64,000 nt of DNA, from contig JALJCQ010000006.1 in NCBI GenBank assembly GCA_023091665.1, positions 806,001 to 870,000 on the forward strand. Reading direction: 5' to 3'. Within the stretch, counting starts at the first letter, position 1. The number at the start of each line of letters is the position of its first letter. This document shows, piece by piece, positions 20,532 to 31,352 of this stretch. The notes beneath the pieces were generated by a model. It was given only the letters and a program-made list of their open reading frames with translations, searched no databases and was not told the DNA's origin. This stretch comes from Pythium myriotylum (taxonomy: Eukaryota; Oomycota; Peronosporomycetes; Pythiales; Pythiaceae). The position numbers and the translations under genes are program-made.

Positions 20532-21742
20532 ATGGAAGTCGAGATTGCCGACTTGGTTTCAAATTCGACCAACTTCTTTCTTGGCGAGTCTAACCTCACA
20601 GAGCACTGGGATACGTGGATTCCTCTTAGCCCGCTACTTGTCGGTCGTTGCGCCGCAACTCAGTCCTCAGGTCCGCACCACCGTACACGATCGATAAAGC
20701 CCCGACACATAGAGATCCAGCTACTGCGTGATGAGCTAGCGAAACTCGAGGCCATTCGCGCAGTTCTCTCCCAGCGAAAGCGAGATAGTTGCACTGGTGG
20801 TGTGCTCGTCAACAATCTTGAATCGAAGCAAGTCGCTAAGAAGCAACTCCAGTTGCTTGAACATTCAATGCGGAGCAACGTCCAGCTCCGAGAAGAAGTT
20901 GCGACGTTGTCCCAAGTTGAAAGAAAAGTTCGCCGATATCTACGGCAACAGCAGGCTGACTTGGGCGCACAGTTCTTGTTCTCCGACTGTCTTAACCAAC
21001 ATGAGTCTTCGGACGAGAACAATGGGCGGAAGACGATTGAATCTCTTGTGCATGTTGAACTGAAGAGCGACACCAACAGACCGGTTCCGTGATCGAGAGT
21101 CTGCGCCAAAACCAAGACTTCACAACTGCACATGTGCGTGACATTCGTCGAAGTGACTTGAGCGGCACTCTCGACTTTATCGACTCTCGTGTCGTGCCGT
21201 TCGATCACCAAGCTACGGCAGACGCCGTTTGGGAGTACATGATTTGCAATCGTGCCATCACGAGGAACTCCAGCTTCCAGGTTCGTGAATCAACCTAATC
21301 AATATCCTCACCACTGCTAACCCATACTCCATGTCTGTGACAGCGAGTTGTCCACGACGAGACCGGTACCATGAATGTCTCCTTCTCGGGCGAGATTCGC
21401 ATCGGGGACCGCTGGGTGCACTGTCGAGTTGACCAAGTGTATCAACGCTTCAAAGAGCTGGATCGAGTCGTGTTCGTGACATCCACTCGAGTGGATCGGC
21501 AGGCGCCCCTAGCCGGCGATCAGAGTGTCGCCATATGTGTGAATCACTGGACTGTCGTCTCTCCGATTCCGCGCATTCAATGTTGCGAGATCGTGTGTCG
21601 CGACATCAGCGAGCCATGTGATCGTCGCATGGAGGTGGATTTCGTCTAGACGGGTGTCCAGGAGTACCACGACATGATGCACGTCTTCGTCGACTCGAAA
21701 CTCCTAGGTGCGAGTCTTCAAGGAATCCCAGCGACGGCGTAG
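20532..21742 (+). pseudogene. Family member 12: broken paralogue of members 10-11
   Basis: Recognisable exon 1 (20532-21280) and exon 2 (21344-21742), with the usual intron 21281-21343 still carrying GTTCGT and GACAG. Two lesions are visible. Near 21065-21075, between L-V-H-V-E-L and H-Q-Q-T-G-S-V-I-E, the sequence is about 13 bases shorter than member 11, and the frame shifts to an early stop. At 21647-21649 a TAG stands where member 10 has Gln in Q-A-G-V-Q-E, and the expected tail T-G-V-Q-E-Y...V-D-S-K-L-L follows it in frame. The usual acidic N-terminal motif is also not evident. A 186-residue zipper-only product could still be made. Confidence 0.75.
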
Positions 21743-22323
21743 CTCATGTGAGGAGCCAAAGCACACACACCGCCGATCCTCACTGTCCTTCCCTCACAAT
21801 TGCATGGCGCTTCTTCTCGTTGAGACCAGCCGATCGAGATAGTGCGACGCCGTCCGCCGATCCGACCACATTGCGAGACCTCGCAGAGCCGTGAGCACCT
21901 GGACACCAACGCACGCGATCCGCAAGGCGTCGAGACCTGCCACTGGAGATAGGACGCCGCGGGTCCGTGGCCACCATCCGACCACACGCTTCGTGAGTCA
22001 CAGCGAGAGGCGTAAGCGCTGCGTGAGCAATCGTCGCGGCGTCGTGTCTCTCCCCCCACGACGGCCCGAAGGCTCGCTGAGTGGAGACGTACGCGCCTCG
22101 TCTTCTGGCGACGGCGCAGCGACGAAGGACTCAACGCGAAGGGCTCCGTCGGTCGGTCGCCTTGTGAGTAGTTTGTATCCGTACCTATCCACATCAATAA
22201 ACCCTAAATCAGTGGATTACGGCCCAAATATACTGAATCAACACATGTCAGGTGTCCAAGTGCCGGATGATGCGCGGGCCCCGAGTCACTCCCACGTTGT
22301 GATCGTCGAGCAAGAAGCGAGAG
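21743..22323. other. Spacer between members 12 and 13
   Basis: 581 bases, GC-rich in its right half. Long frames on both strands have biased composition and no recognisable domain, so I do not call them genes. Confidence 0.4.
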
Positions 22324-23892
22324 ATGCAGGTAAGCGACGGATCCCGCGACAGCGGACTGCTCGTGCTCGACGAGTTCCTCTCGTTCGTCGACGAGGTCGG
22401 CGACGTGGTCGACGCGCCGCCCGTGGGCTTCGCGCCGCAGCCGACGGCGCCGGCCTTTGCGATTCCCGAGATCCCCGAGCCCGTGCCGCTCCACTACGGC
22501 GCGCCCGACCGCGCGGTCTTCGAAGAGAGCGAGGCCGAGGCCTTTTTCCACGCGATGCATGGCGCCAGTCGCGACTCGCCCGGATCGCCCGACTCGTGGG
22601 CGTCGTCCGAAGCTGTGGCGACCGACGCGACTACCAAGACCGAACAGCCGCCTGTCAAGGAGAAGAAGAAGCGCCGCCGCCGCCAGAAAGAAGAGCTCGA
22701 CTATCTGCGCGTGCGAGTGAAAGAGATGGAGGAAGAGCTCACGCGACTGCGTGGTGAGGACATCGCCAGCAGCACCGTGGCCGTGGGCACGGCCAAGGCA
22801 CTCCACTTGCTGCCGCCCACGACGATCGACCAGCTCGCGAGCGGGGACGAGAGCGAGAGTGAGGACAATGCCATGGCCAAGACCTCCAAGCAGGTCCAAC
22901 TCTGGGAACGTGTGGCCCACCAGCAGAAAGAAGAGACCCAGAAGGCCGTGATGGAGAACATCCGGCTGCGCGCGATGCTCGAGGGCCAGATCTCGATTGC
23001 ACGCAGCCTCGAGGCCGCGCTGCGCAAGAAGCCTCGATTTGCGGTACGTTCTACTTCACCTAGAGATGGAAGCAGCTTTGCATACGGATACTCAAAACTG
23101 GCGTGGTCTTTGTAGTCTGCGGATCTCAATCCGTACATTGGCAAGGGATCGACGATCCGTCTCGAAGGCGAGGAAGAACAGAAGATCTACGACTCGATTG
23201 GTCTCCAGCTCGACGTGCTGTACGCGCAGGTAGACAATGTGCTCCAGTCCTCAGGTATCGGCAGCGTCAAGAGAGAGGCTTTCTTCTCGGCCGAGGTACG
23301 AGCCGATGAAAGTGGGATGTTCCTCGAGCATAAAGAGGCGCGGGTTGTGCCTTTCGACGTCCACTCTGTGGGGAGGGCCGTGTGGCAGACACTGGGCCGC
23401 GAATCGATGCCGCTCCGTAGCGGCGTGTACATCTCACGTGAGGCAACGGATGATACCGTGTGTGCGAAGGTCGTCGACACGTTCCGGTTGCCCAAAGCCA
23501 AGAGCGAGACTGTAGTGACGATCCGGCTCGTGCTCAAGCGATTCGTCGAAGAGAAGCGAGTCGTTTCCGTGTGGGAATCTCTTGTCGAAACTGTCGGTCC
23601 GGTGTGTCTTCGGCTGCGAGAAAAGGCCTGGAACGTGCTATGTGCTCATTCAGTAGAAGGCGAGTTCAATGACGATGGAGAACCCAAGGAAATCTGTCTG
23701 GCCCAGTCGGTCATCCGCGTGTGGCCGGAAATGGCATCGAATGACCTGGGTGAGAACACGGAGGTCGGTACGCTAACGAACCTTGTGGTGGGTTCGTACC
23801 AGCGCAATCTCGGTGTCGTGGCCCATATTATTCAGAACCTTCTCAGCGAAGAAGCAAACAAACGCCTTGAGGATGGCAAGAGTTCCCCCTAA
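22324..23892 (+). CDS. Family member 13: bZIP-like/START-like protein
   Basis: Exons 22324-23043 and 23116-23892; phase-0 intron 23044-23115 (GTACGT...TGTAG), at the first family site, 12 residues after L-E-A in the second coil. 498 residues. The N-terminus L-D-E-F-L-S-F-V-D-E-V supplies the acidic motif. A long Pro/Ala spacer leads to a very basic K-K-K-R-R-R-R-Q-K-E-E and L-D-Y-L-R-V-R-V-K-E-M-E-E-E-L zipper, then L-W-E-R-V-A-H-Q-Q. C-terminal domain: A-R-V-V-P-F-D-V-H-S-V-G-R-A-V-W, L-K-R-F-V-E-E-K-R-V-V, W-N-V-L, V-V-G-S-Y-Q-R-N and I-Q-N-L-L. It links left-array types to the right-array members 16-20. The ATG is followed by C-A-G|G-T-A-A-G-C, so an upstream non-coding exon is possible. 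Confidence 0.88.
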
Positions 23893-24039
23893 CGGCATTT
23901 GCTCGGCAGGCGTACTTGTATTTATCTTTATCCTGAGTGCCAATTGAACGAGAGGTATTGGAGGAAGAGAGAACTTGTTCACAATAATACCAGCGGTCAC
24001 AGAAAGAACCAAATATGCAACATGCAGTCGCTCAGAGAG

Positions 24040-25543
24040 CTACCTCACCATAGCTGGGGGTTGCAGCAGTGAGGTGTCGATTGATGAGTTCTTTCGGAGG
24101 GAGTCCATGAGGATACTCTCCACAGACTCTCGCTGCAGTTCCAAATGAATTTCAGCCGTAGTCTCGCACAGGCTTTGCATCCTACGCAACAGAGTCGAAC
24201 GATCGACGCCCGTGACGTGGTCAAGCATCGGCACAGTGACTTCAAAAATTTCGACCTGTGACATCGTGCGGCCGCTGTGGCGCAAGAGGAAGTTCTTTGG
24301 TGGGCCGATAACCGTCCACTGGAACTGACGGAGCCCGTAGTTAGGCACATGTGTTCCGTTCACACGGAGGTCGTCGAAGATTGCCGACTGCACCATCACG
24401 ACGCGGTCAGGTTCCACGTGGCGGCGCGTTTCCATGCGAACACGCGATACACCCATCATAGCGTTGTTCTTGACAGCCGACGAGAACACGCGTCGAATGC
24501 AGTCCTCGGACTCTTCAAGCTCCTGTGAACATCAAGTGTCACGTATTCTGAACCACGAAATATAACACCCATCCACACAGACCTTGTCGACGGAATCCGA
24601 GAGCATGCGGACTTTCTTGAGATGGAATTCCCACACAGCGCGCGCGGTTGACTGGACGTCGAATGGCACGAGTCTGGAGTCGAGCGCCTCGATCGACATC
24701 GTCGGCGTGAGGGCATTCTGGATCTTGAGCTCCCGAATACTGGATGTGAGCCCATCCAGGCGTTCGTCCGCGAACACTGCACCAGTTTGGAGGTACATAG
24801 CTGGCAGAGCACTGGTGATTGGCTCGAACTCGTTCGTAATTGTGGCGAGTTGTTGATCCTTCGGGCGTGGGAGCTCTTCCTCGAGGCGTTCACCATCCAG
24901 CAGCAACTCCTCCCTGAGAGGCGCCCATTGCTGTTCCATCCGTCACACCCTTGTTAGTCCCCAACCAAACACTTCCGATATTCATCCAACGTACCGAGTC
25001 GGCGCCGTACTTTGCGAGGTACCGTCGCAGCCGTCTGAACGCGAGCTTCTGTTCTTTGAGCAGTGCGCGCAACCGCTCGCGTTCTTCCTCAGCGGCCTGC
25101 TTCTTGCCGATCTCGTGCTCTGCGATCGCCTGCCACGCGAGCGCGCGCAGCTTGCGCGCTTCCTGGCTCTCGCGTTCTTTGACGTTCTCTTCAATCGGCG
25201 GGATGCCCACTCGCGACGAGACGCCGCCCTGCAGCACTTCGAGGCGGTCCTGCAGCTCGAGCACGCGCTCGCGCAGCGCGAGCGTCTCCTGTCGCATGCG
25301 CTGCCTGCTGCGGTTGATCTTGGGGCGGCGCGGCTGCAGGCGCGGCAGCACGCCGCTCGGTTCTTTGGCCTTGGTTTGGCTGTTCGTCGGCGAGCTCCCG
25401 CCGTCCGAGTGCGACGAGCCGTACGAGTCATTCGTGGTCTCGTCGTCGACGTCGATGGCGCCGACATCATTGTCCTCCAGAAACGCCAAGACGGCGTGGA
25501 GCAGATCGCCGTCGTCGGCCGCGGGCGTGGTCGGAGGGTCCAT
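24040..25543 (-). CDS. Family member 14: bZIP-like/START-like protein, two introns
   Basis: Exons 25543-24995, 24930-24583 and 24522-24040; both introns (24994-24931, 24582-24523) are phase 0. 459 residues starting M-D-P-P-T-T-P. Acidic motif V-L-A-F-L-E-D-N-D, Ser-rich spacer, basic N-R-S-R-Q-R-M-R-Q-E, zipper L-R-E-R-V-L-E-L-Q-D-R-L, second coil E-R-E-R-L-R-A-L-L-K. C-terminal domain: A-M-Y-L-Q, R-L-V-P-F-D-V-Q-S-T-A-R-A-V-W, I-R-R-V-F, M-E-T-R-R-H-V-E, W-T-V-I-G-P-P-K, Q-V-E-I-F-E-V and V-E-S-I-L-M. The first acceptor is the CAG at 24931-24933; the nearer AAG at 24950 would leave the frame. Tail-to-tail with member 13, 147 bases apart. Confidence 0.87.
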
Positions 25544-26153
25544 ATTCCCAGCAGGACGACCGAACACGATATGAACGAGGAACACTAATGAAGAGCTCCG
25601 GACCACTTGGGAGGGGGGGGTATTATTCAAGTGATGTGACACGTCGAGGGGTACTATTGACGGATCCAGACAATTTTGCCCGCAGAATCAGATGAGGCGA
25701 GTTTCCCGCTTGAGGGCTAGGGGAGAAGGAAAGAGGTGTGAACTGAGATAGGATATAAATACTAGGTGCAAAAGCTGTTAATCTAATAGGTGTTGTATTG
25801 TTGAATAAAATTGTTAAAGCAGAATTATTGACCAATTCAACAATAATGTATTATAATACCTATTAGAAGAACATCGCACCAAGTATGTTTAATCTATATC
25901 AGTAGCTAGCTGCCTCTATTCAGGCTACCATCATCATGATTTGATGATGATGACTCAAAAATGACAGAACACTTCTCCTCGTTGATGGAGACCTGCTGAA
26001 TGTCTTTTGCCTTTGTCAGGTAAGTAGGTACACTGTACTTCACGACGAGAAGGCCAGTTACAGTACGCATGTCCATCCAGGATACTTCCAATACAAATTC
26101 AGCATACAACGTAACCTTCCATTCAGAATTCGAGGCGTCAACGTCTTCAGGGC
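25544..26153. other. Spacer between members 14 and 15
   Basis: 610 bases, notably AT-rich between 25740 and 25890, where a fold-back repeat lies. An 84-codon minus-strand frame (26160-25906) abuts the end of member 15. Both are listed separately. Confidence 0.5.
25760..25885. repeat. AT-rich fold-back (MITE-like) element
   Basis: Nested inverted repeats. Outer arms T-A-C-T-(A/T)-G-G-T-G-C lie at 25760-25769 and inverted at 25876-25885. Inner arms begin C-T-A-A-T-A-G-G-T (25783) and end inverted at 25866. A third match T-A-T-T-G-T-T-G-A-A-T is near the centre. The arms are imperfect, with small indels. Its composition is strikingly AT-rich against GC-rich surroundings, as expected of a small non-autonomous element. 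No target-site duplication was established. Confidence 0.5.
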
Positions 26154-26160
26154 TCACCAC
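25906..26160 (-). CDS. Small unidentified frame abutting member 15
   Basis: 84 residues, including W-K-V-T-L-Y-A-E-F-V-L-E-V-S-W and a Ser/Asn/Asp-rich tail. Its nominal first codon overlaps the TGA of member 15, and GTGAGC straddles that stop, so it might instead be a 3' exon of member 15 reached by splicing at 26155-26150. I recognise no family. Composition looks protein-like, but the evidence is thin. Confidence 0.2.
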   Translation of the reverse strand: MVSPEDVDASNSEWKVTLYAEFVLEVSWMDMRTVTGLLVVKYSVPTYLTKAKDIQQVSINEEKCSVIFESSSSNHDDGSLNRGS

Positions 26161-27704
26161 TCGGGAACATGCAGCATCGAACTGGACACTTGGGATCCAT
26201 GGAGAAGCCGCTGCATGAGAATGGTCTCGACCGACTGTCGCTCGAACTCAAGCTGCAGGCTCACAGACTCGAGGCAGCCTCGCTTAATGGCGGCTCGCAA
26301 CGCTTCTTTGTCCATCTTGACGTCGGGCATGTTCGGAATATGAACACCGAAAATCTCTACTTGGCTCATGGGTTTGCCACTCTCGCGGAGCATGTTGTTG
26401 CGGGGAGGGCCAATCACCGTCCACTGGAAATGGCGGATCTCAAAATTCGGGACCACCATCGAATCTACGTCGATGCGGTCCATTATAGACGACTGCACGA
26501 TCACAACTCGGCCATTCTCGTGGTACCGCCGCGTCTCCATGCGTCCCCGAGCTTTGGTAAGGCCCGTATCCACATCCATAGCCACTCTGAAGGCTCGTCG
26601 GATGCTATTCTCACCGATCTCGAGAGTCTGGGTCGACAAATCCACAAAACCTGTCAGAGCTGTGCAGAGAAAAACGGTCCTTGCCGTCGCAAAATACCTC
26701 TTTGTGAGATGGACTGCGTCGATGAGCCTTGGTTAGGTGGTGCTGCCACACAGCGTTTGACGTGGTGTCCACATCGAAGGGTACGACACGTGATTCCAGG
26801 GCCTCAATGGTCATCCTCGAGTGTTCTTCGTTTTGGACTTTAAGGTCGCGCAGGCTTGTCATGAGACTGTCAAGGCGTTCATCCTTGAACAGCCCACCCG
26901 TCTGGAGGAGCATGGCCGGGAGCGCACGCGAAATTTCTGCGAAATCTGTTTCATCTGCCTCAGATGGTGATTCGTTCGCTGTGTCGTCATCGTCATCATC
27001 GAAGAGGGATGGCGGAGCGACTGCCGAGACATCCTGCCAATTTGACCAATCCCGCTTTCAGAATCACGCACCCACAACCCAAATCTCATTGAGAGACCAC
27101 AACTCACCGATGTCTTATCAGCGTGTCGGTGGAGAAAGCGTCGAAGCTGACGGAAGGCCTTCTTCTGCTGGTCGATCAGTTCTCGCAGCCTGGCCTGCTC
27201 TTTCTCGGCGGCTTCTCGCCGCTTGAGCTGGGTCTCGGTCATCGCCTGCCAGGCCATCGCGCGCAGCTTGCGCTGCTCCTCGGTCTTGCGTTCATCCTCA
27301 TCTCCAGCTCTCTTCTTGGACGGCCGAGGGTTCTCCATCAACTGGCTCTTGAGCTCGCTCAGGCGGTCCTGGAGCGCGAGCGACTCTTCGCGCAGCGCGA
27401 TCATCTCCTCGCGCTGTCGCTTGTCGCTGCGCACGGCGCTGCGCCGCGTGCCGCCGGCTTTCGCCTGCAGCGGCTCTTTCTTGATCGTGACCGTCGGCGA
27501 GCGAACACCGGGCTCGTCCGAGAACTCGCTGTTGGTGTCGCCGAAATCCGACGGCGACGACGGCGACATGGCGACCGACTCGCCGCTGGTCGCGCCCATC
27601 ATCTCCGGCGTGTCGTGCTCGTCGAGGAACGAGAGCACGGCCTCCAGCACGGCGTCGCCGCCGGCCTCGGCGCAAGCCGCTCCGTCACATCTCGAGGAGC
27701 TCAT
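26154..27704 (-). CDS. Family member 15: bZIP-like/START-like protein, two introns
   Basis: Exons 27704-27108, 27033-26698 and 26627-26154; phase-0 introns 27107-27034 (GTGAGT...GGCAG) and 26697-26628 (GTATTT...CCCAG). 468 residues starting M-S-S-S-R-C. Acidic motif V-L-S-F-L-D-E-H-D, basic R-S-D-K-R-Q-R-E-E, zipper-like L-R-E-E-S-L-A-L-Q-D-R-L, second coil ending L-R-R-F-L. An Asp run opens exon 2. C-terminal domain: V-V-P-F-D-V-D-T-T-S-N-A-V-W, I-R-R-A-F, M-E-T-R-R, W-T-V-I-G-P-P-R, Q-V-E-I-F and V-E-T-I-L-M. The last acceptor was chosen so that exon 3 starts eight residues before I-R-R, as in members 1, 2 and 14. Tandem relative of member 14. Confidence 0.87.
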
Positions 27705-28893
27705 CTTCGTGTTGTTCCAAGGAACTGGGTGAGGGGAGCGGGCGAGGACGGATATATAACTTCGCATTTCGGAGAACCGTAACTTACGCGTAGTTTACGC
27801 ATTGTCTCACTCGCGCCCTCTGACACTGGATATTCAGTGTACAGTCGATGAAAGAGGTTTTTCCCCCTCTATTGTGTGATGTTCACTGGATCTATTTCTG
27901 TAAAGAGGACGGTAGGGCTAGGGCTTGTACGAAAAACTGAAGTCCAAAACGGTGGACGTCTCTACGACAAGACGACCATGGGGTCTGACTGACTCACTCG
28001 GCAGCAGAAACTCGGAAAAAAAGATCGAGCCGACGCCGCGCGCGTTCCGGACGCCAGCGACGCGCTCTCTGGTCGTGCGATCGCCCTCTCCGCGCTGGTA
28101 AACACGGCACGGAAGGCATGAGGGCTTCGCTCTGCCCCTGTCGCTCGGTTAGGTGGAATGTGATGGATGCATTCCCGTGTACTATACAACTAGTTTTGGT
28201 GTGAGATCTGGGCAAGCTGCGTCGTGGGGAATCCTGTATCTCGGCCGCCCTTGTGTGATACGCCAGGTTCAAGGCTCCCACTGCGTGTATCAGAGCGCAA
28301 GTCACAAATGGGTGGGCGGCCGCGCTGTCGAGGTCGGAAGACAGGCTCTGCCTCAACGATCCGCGATGGGTCCGCACTTCCTCCGACTCAAAGTTCCCGC
28401 TTCGTTCCCTCCAGAGACTTTTGTCTGCCACGTCTCGGCAATGCTCAAAACAGATATCTCGCGAGAGATGCCGGTGGCCACGGTCTCCGCTGTCGCATTC
28501 CCTCGCTCCTGGCCACGCTCCTGGATCTTTATATCTCAAGATCCAGCAGACCAAAATTTCTCGCGGAATGATATGCGACAGAAGGCCCTGCGAGTTGTGG
28601 CTTCGCGTGCTGTACCCATTGCCCCGTTTCCAAAGAGTCAGCCTGGGGAAGCTGAGGATTGCATCACTCGGTCGTGGAACGGGTCTCAGCTGACGCCCGG
28701 CAGAGGAACTCACGCCTGTTCGTCTGTCGTGCGGGAAGGCCCATCCGCTACATACGCGCCACATAACCAGGGAGCCTCCTGCCCAGACATCCACCATGCG
28801 GCTCCCCGGTCGCCCCTGCCGCCGTTCGGCTCGAGCGTCTACTTTCTCCCACTCGCTCATTATCCAATCTCCCGACTTGAGATACGATCCACG
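27705..28893. other. Spacer between the left array and the secreted-protein gene
   Basis: 1189 bases. From 28153 a frame stays open without a stop into the secreted-protein gene, but the translation upstream of 28894 has no recognisable domain and would bury the signal peptide, so I treat it as non-coding. The right end contains a strong initiator (28855-28870). Confidence 0.5.
28855..28870 (+). promoter_or_regulatory. Oomycete initiator (Inr)
   Basis: GCTCATTATCCAATCT matches 14 of 16 positions of the published oomycete initiator GCTCATTYYNCAWTTT. It lies 24 bases before the ATG at 28894, giving the short leader usual in these organisms. Confidence 0.75.
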
Positions 28894-30213
28894 ATGAGCT
28901 TCTCCATGACCAAGACGACGCTGCTCGCGGCTCTCGCCATCTCGGCGTGCATGGCCGAGACGCGCGTCACGTGTGCCGACGCCGGCGCCAACACGCCGCC
29001 AGTCGTCGGCGGTGGCAGCGGCGGCAGCGGCAGCGTGGCGCCAGTCGTCGGTGGCGGCAGCGGCGGCTCGAGCGATCAGACCGGTCAGAACGGCCAGAAT
29101 GGCCAGACCGGCCAGGACTGGCACTTCAAGCCCGTGACTTCCATCAAGGTGCGCGTGCAGGGCAACCTGCCGGCCTGGGACGCCGAGCACCAGGCCTACG
29201 TGTCCACGTTCGGCTCCAACTTTGACGAGAAGTACCGCGGCGTGCTGGACACGGTCAACATGGCCTCGGTCGAGGGCGCGTTCAAGTACGTGCAGAGCGA
29301 GTGCATCAACTACTACGACGTCAAGGGTCTCAACTGCCAGCGCAAGAACAACGTCCAGTACGTCGTCTTCTACGAGACCACGGTCGCGCAGCCACGCCCG
29401 GCGCTCGCCAAGTACCAGCGCGGACTCAATGACAGCATCATCGAGCACTGCCCGTACATCCCCATGGACGGCGGCCAGTGCACGCCCACGAACGGCGTGC
29501 TGCCCAAGGTCTGCGACGAGTACACGGGCGCCAACGGCTCGCCCAAGCTCGGCTTCTGCATCGGCGGCCGCCTCTACGACCAGGACTACCTCGCGCCGTA
29601 CCCGGACACGTACTGGTACTCGTTCCCGAACAGCTGCCCGTCGCAGATCTGGAGCAAGAAGACAGCCGAGTGCCGTGCCGCAGACGCGGGCGGTCTCTGC
29701 CCGTTCGGCCAGACCCCAGACGGTGTCAACTGCACGTTCTCGTTCAAGCTGCTCGGCTGGGTCAAGCTCGACGACGTCGTGGGCATCACGTCCATGGTGA
29801 ACCCCAAGACCAACACGACGTACGCCAACTACGGCGAGTTCTGCCAGGCCGGCGGCATTGAGTACAAGGTCAAGACCGACAACCAGCAGCTCACGGTCGA
29901 GGAGACCATCCCGTTCTGGCAGAACCCGGCCAGCCGCGAGGCCAACAGCGCCCGTGCCGCCAAGCTCGTGCAGGTCTACAACGACCTGCTCGCCAAGAAC
30001 GCCACGACCTCGGACGGCGGCATCATGAAGCCGCTGCCGACGAGCGACTCGCTCACCAAGAAGAACCCGCCGTGCTACTTCAACAACGTGCTCTGCGCGA
30101 CGTCCCCGTACGGCTGCCGCCGCCACTCGTACGCCCAGATCTGCGACGTGTGCACGGCCAAGGACTCGGGCTGCGAGGTCGCGCCGAAGGGATTCACGTT
30201 CCCTCAGTTGTAG
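28894..30213 (+). CDS. Secreted cysteine-rich protein, conserved pair with 51272-52510
   Basis: 439 residues, intronless. The start is the Met followed by a typical signal peptide (hydrophobic L-L-A-A-L-A-I-S-A, cleavage near residue 21). A low-complexity spacer follows, with P-V-V-G-G-G-S-G-G-S present twice and then Q-N-G-Q repeats. The mature domain from about 70 to the end is Cys-rich with paired motifs (N-S-C-P-S-Q-I-W, G-G-L-C-P-F-G, G-C-R-R-H-S-Y-A-Q-I-C-D-V-C) and N-linked sites such as N-C-T-F. No enzyme motif or transmembrane tail is visible, and no RxLR, NLP or elicitin signature. I do not recognise the family beyond a secreted, probably disulfide-bonded protein. Its paralogue at 51272-52510 is nearly identical over the mature region. 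Confidence 0.88.
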   Translation: MSFSMTKTTLLAALAISACMAETRVTCADAGANTPPVVGGGSGGSGSVAPVVGGGSGGSSDQTGQNGQNGQTGQDWHFKPVTSIKVRVQGNLPAWDAEHQAYVSTFGSNFDEKYRGVLDTVNMASVEGAFKYVQSECINYYDVKGLNCQRKNNVQYVVFYETTVAQPRPALAKYQRGLNDSIIEHCPYIPMDGGQCTPTNGVLPKVCDEYTGANGSPKLGFCIGGRLYDQDYLAPYPDTYWYSFPNSCPSQIWSKKTAECRAADAGGLCPFGQTPDGVNCTFSFKLLGWVKLDDVVGITSMVNPKTNTTYANYGEFCQAGGIEYKVKTDNQQLTVEETIPFWQNPASREANSARAAKLVQVYNDLLAKNATTSDGGIMKPLPTSDSLTKKNPPCYFNNVLCATSPYGCRRHSYAQICDVCTAKDSGCEVAPKGFTFPQL

Positions 30214-31098
30214 AGACTACAGTAAGCTTCGCTGTTTTCGTGTTCCCTTCGAAGTGATAGAGGGTTTCTTCTCCACCCGTGTTTTCCTTTCTTCTTCCTT
30301 GCTGGATCGTTCTGTTCTTTCGCACGCGCAATTGCTGTGCCGTTCTTCTACGAGTCTAGTGGCGAAATGAGTTCAACGCCACGCTGACGCTGTGACTCGC
30401 AGTCACGGAGCCCTTCTTTAGCAGCTGGAGAACCCACTCACCCGCCAGCATGGAGAGAAGTTCCTCGAATCCTCTACCATGGGGCAACTGCTGCTGACTT
30501 CAGATCAACCAGTGGCCGCAAGGTAGCAGGAAGCAGTTCAGATGGAGGGTTTGGCCTTGCTTTCTCCGAAAGATTCGCGGTGTAGGCACGACCGAACGCG
30601 ACTCGTTTTCTCTCTCTTTCTTGCACGGCACGCAAAGTTGTCACTCGCGCATTGCGAGTACTTGCTTGCGTGCGGTGCAAGACAGACAGAGAGTGATCGT
30701 GTGGATGAGAAAGCCCGGGTCTCACCATCACGAATGCTTCGATGTGGTCTATGAGCGCGTTCGAAACAGCTCGAATCTGGTTTGTGACGCACGCGAGTCT
30801 CCAGTTCTATTCATCAACAGCGAGAATCCCCAGCCTGCGGGAGATCAAGGGTGTTCCTAGAAGACCCGCTCGGCCTTTTTCTCGCGTCTGTGAGGGATTG
30901 CTAGTTCTCCTCGACTAAGCGGTTGGCCGACTTCTAACCACAGGGCGTGGGCTTTGAATGGCAACACTTCGCCATCGAGCTTCTTCAAGGTGGACAGTCC
31001 TCGCGATGCATGTTATCCTCTTTGAAGATGGTGAGCAGCCTTCATAATCGACGAGGCTCGAGTGATGACGATGACCAACCCTTATTCCGACGTTCTAC

Positions 31099-31161
31099 GC
31101 AGCTCTGAAGAGGTCGATGATCGACCTCTTCAGAGCTGCATTGATCGACTCGATCAATGCA
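31099..31161. repeat. Two overlapping palindromes
   Basis: 31099-31139 has perfect 20-base arms around a single G. 31137-31161 has perfect 12-base arms around a single C, sharing three bases with the first. One-base centres make them almost ideal cruciform or restriction-like symmetric sites. The same head-to-tail pairing of two palindromes occurs at 1441-1508. Confidence 0.85.
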
Positions 31162-31328
31162 CTCCGTACATACCTGTGCGCCATAGTACTCGATCTGACT
31201 TCGATACTCATCAAGCTGGAAGATTATGTGGTGGGGGATGAGCCTCGGAACTAAACGGTTCGGTGTGCTCGATTACCACTTCAAGGCGCGCATCCCCTCT
31301 GTACTCGTCGCCATGCTCGCAATGGTGA

Positions 31329-31352
31329 GTCGAGAGTCTCGACGCGAGACTC
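31329..31352. repeat. Interleaved short palindromes
   Basis: 31329-31343 has 7-base arms around one G, and 31334-31352 has 8-base arms around ACG. The two share ten bases. They lie 170 bases right of the larger palindromes. Possibly chance in a G-A-G-T-C-rich stretch. Confidence 0.5.

Noticed and set aside
21041..21072. 32-base intron explaining the frame change in member 12
   Set aside because: Too short for a normal intron, and the segment is coding in member 11.
28153..28893. In-frame N-terminal extension of the secreted protein
   Set aside because: It would bury a good signal peptide and runs across a strong initiator; no paralogue match upstream.
27994..30126. 710-codon minus-strand frame
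   Set aside because: It is a GC-rich shadow of the secreted-protein gene on plus; its sequence is repetitive Arg/Val/Leu with no domain.
28894..30213. NLP, elicitin or RxLR effector identity for the secreted protein
   Set aside because: None of the defining motifs is present.
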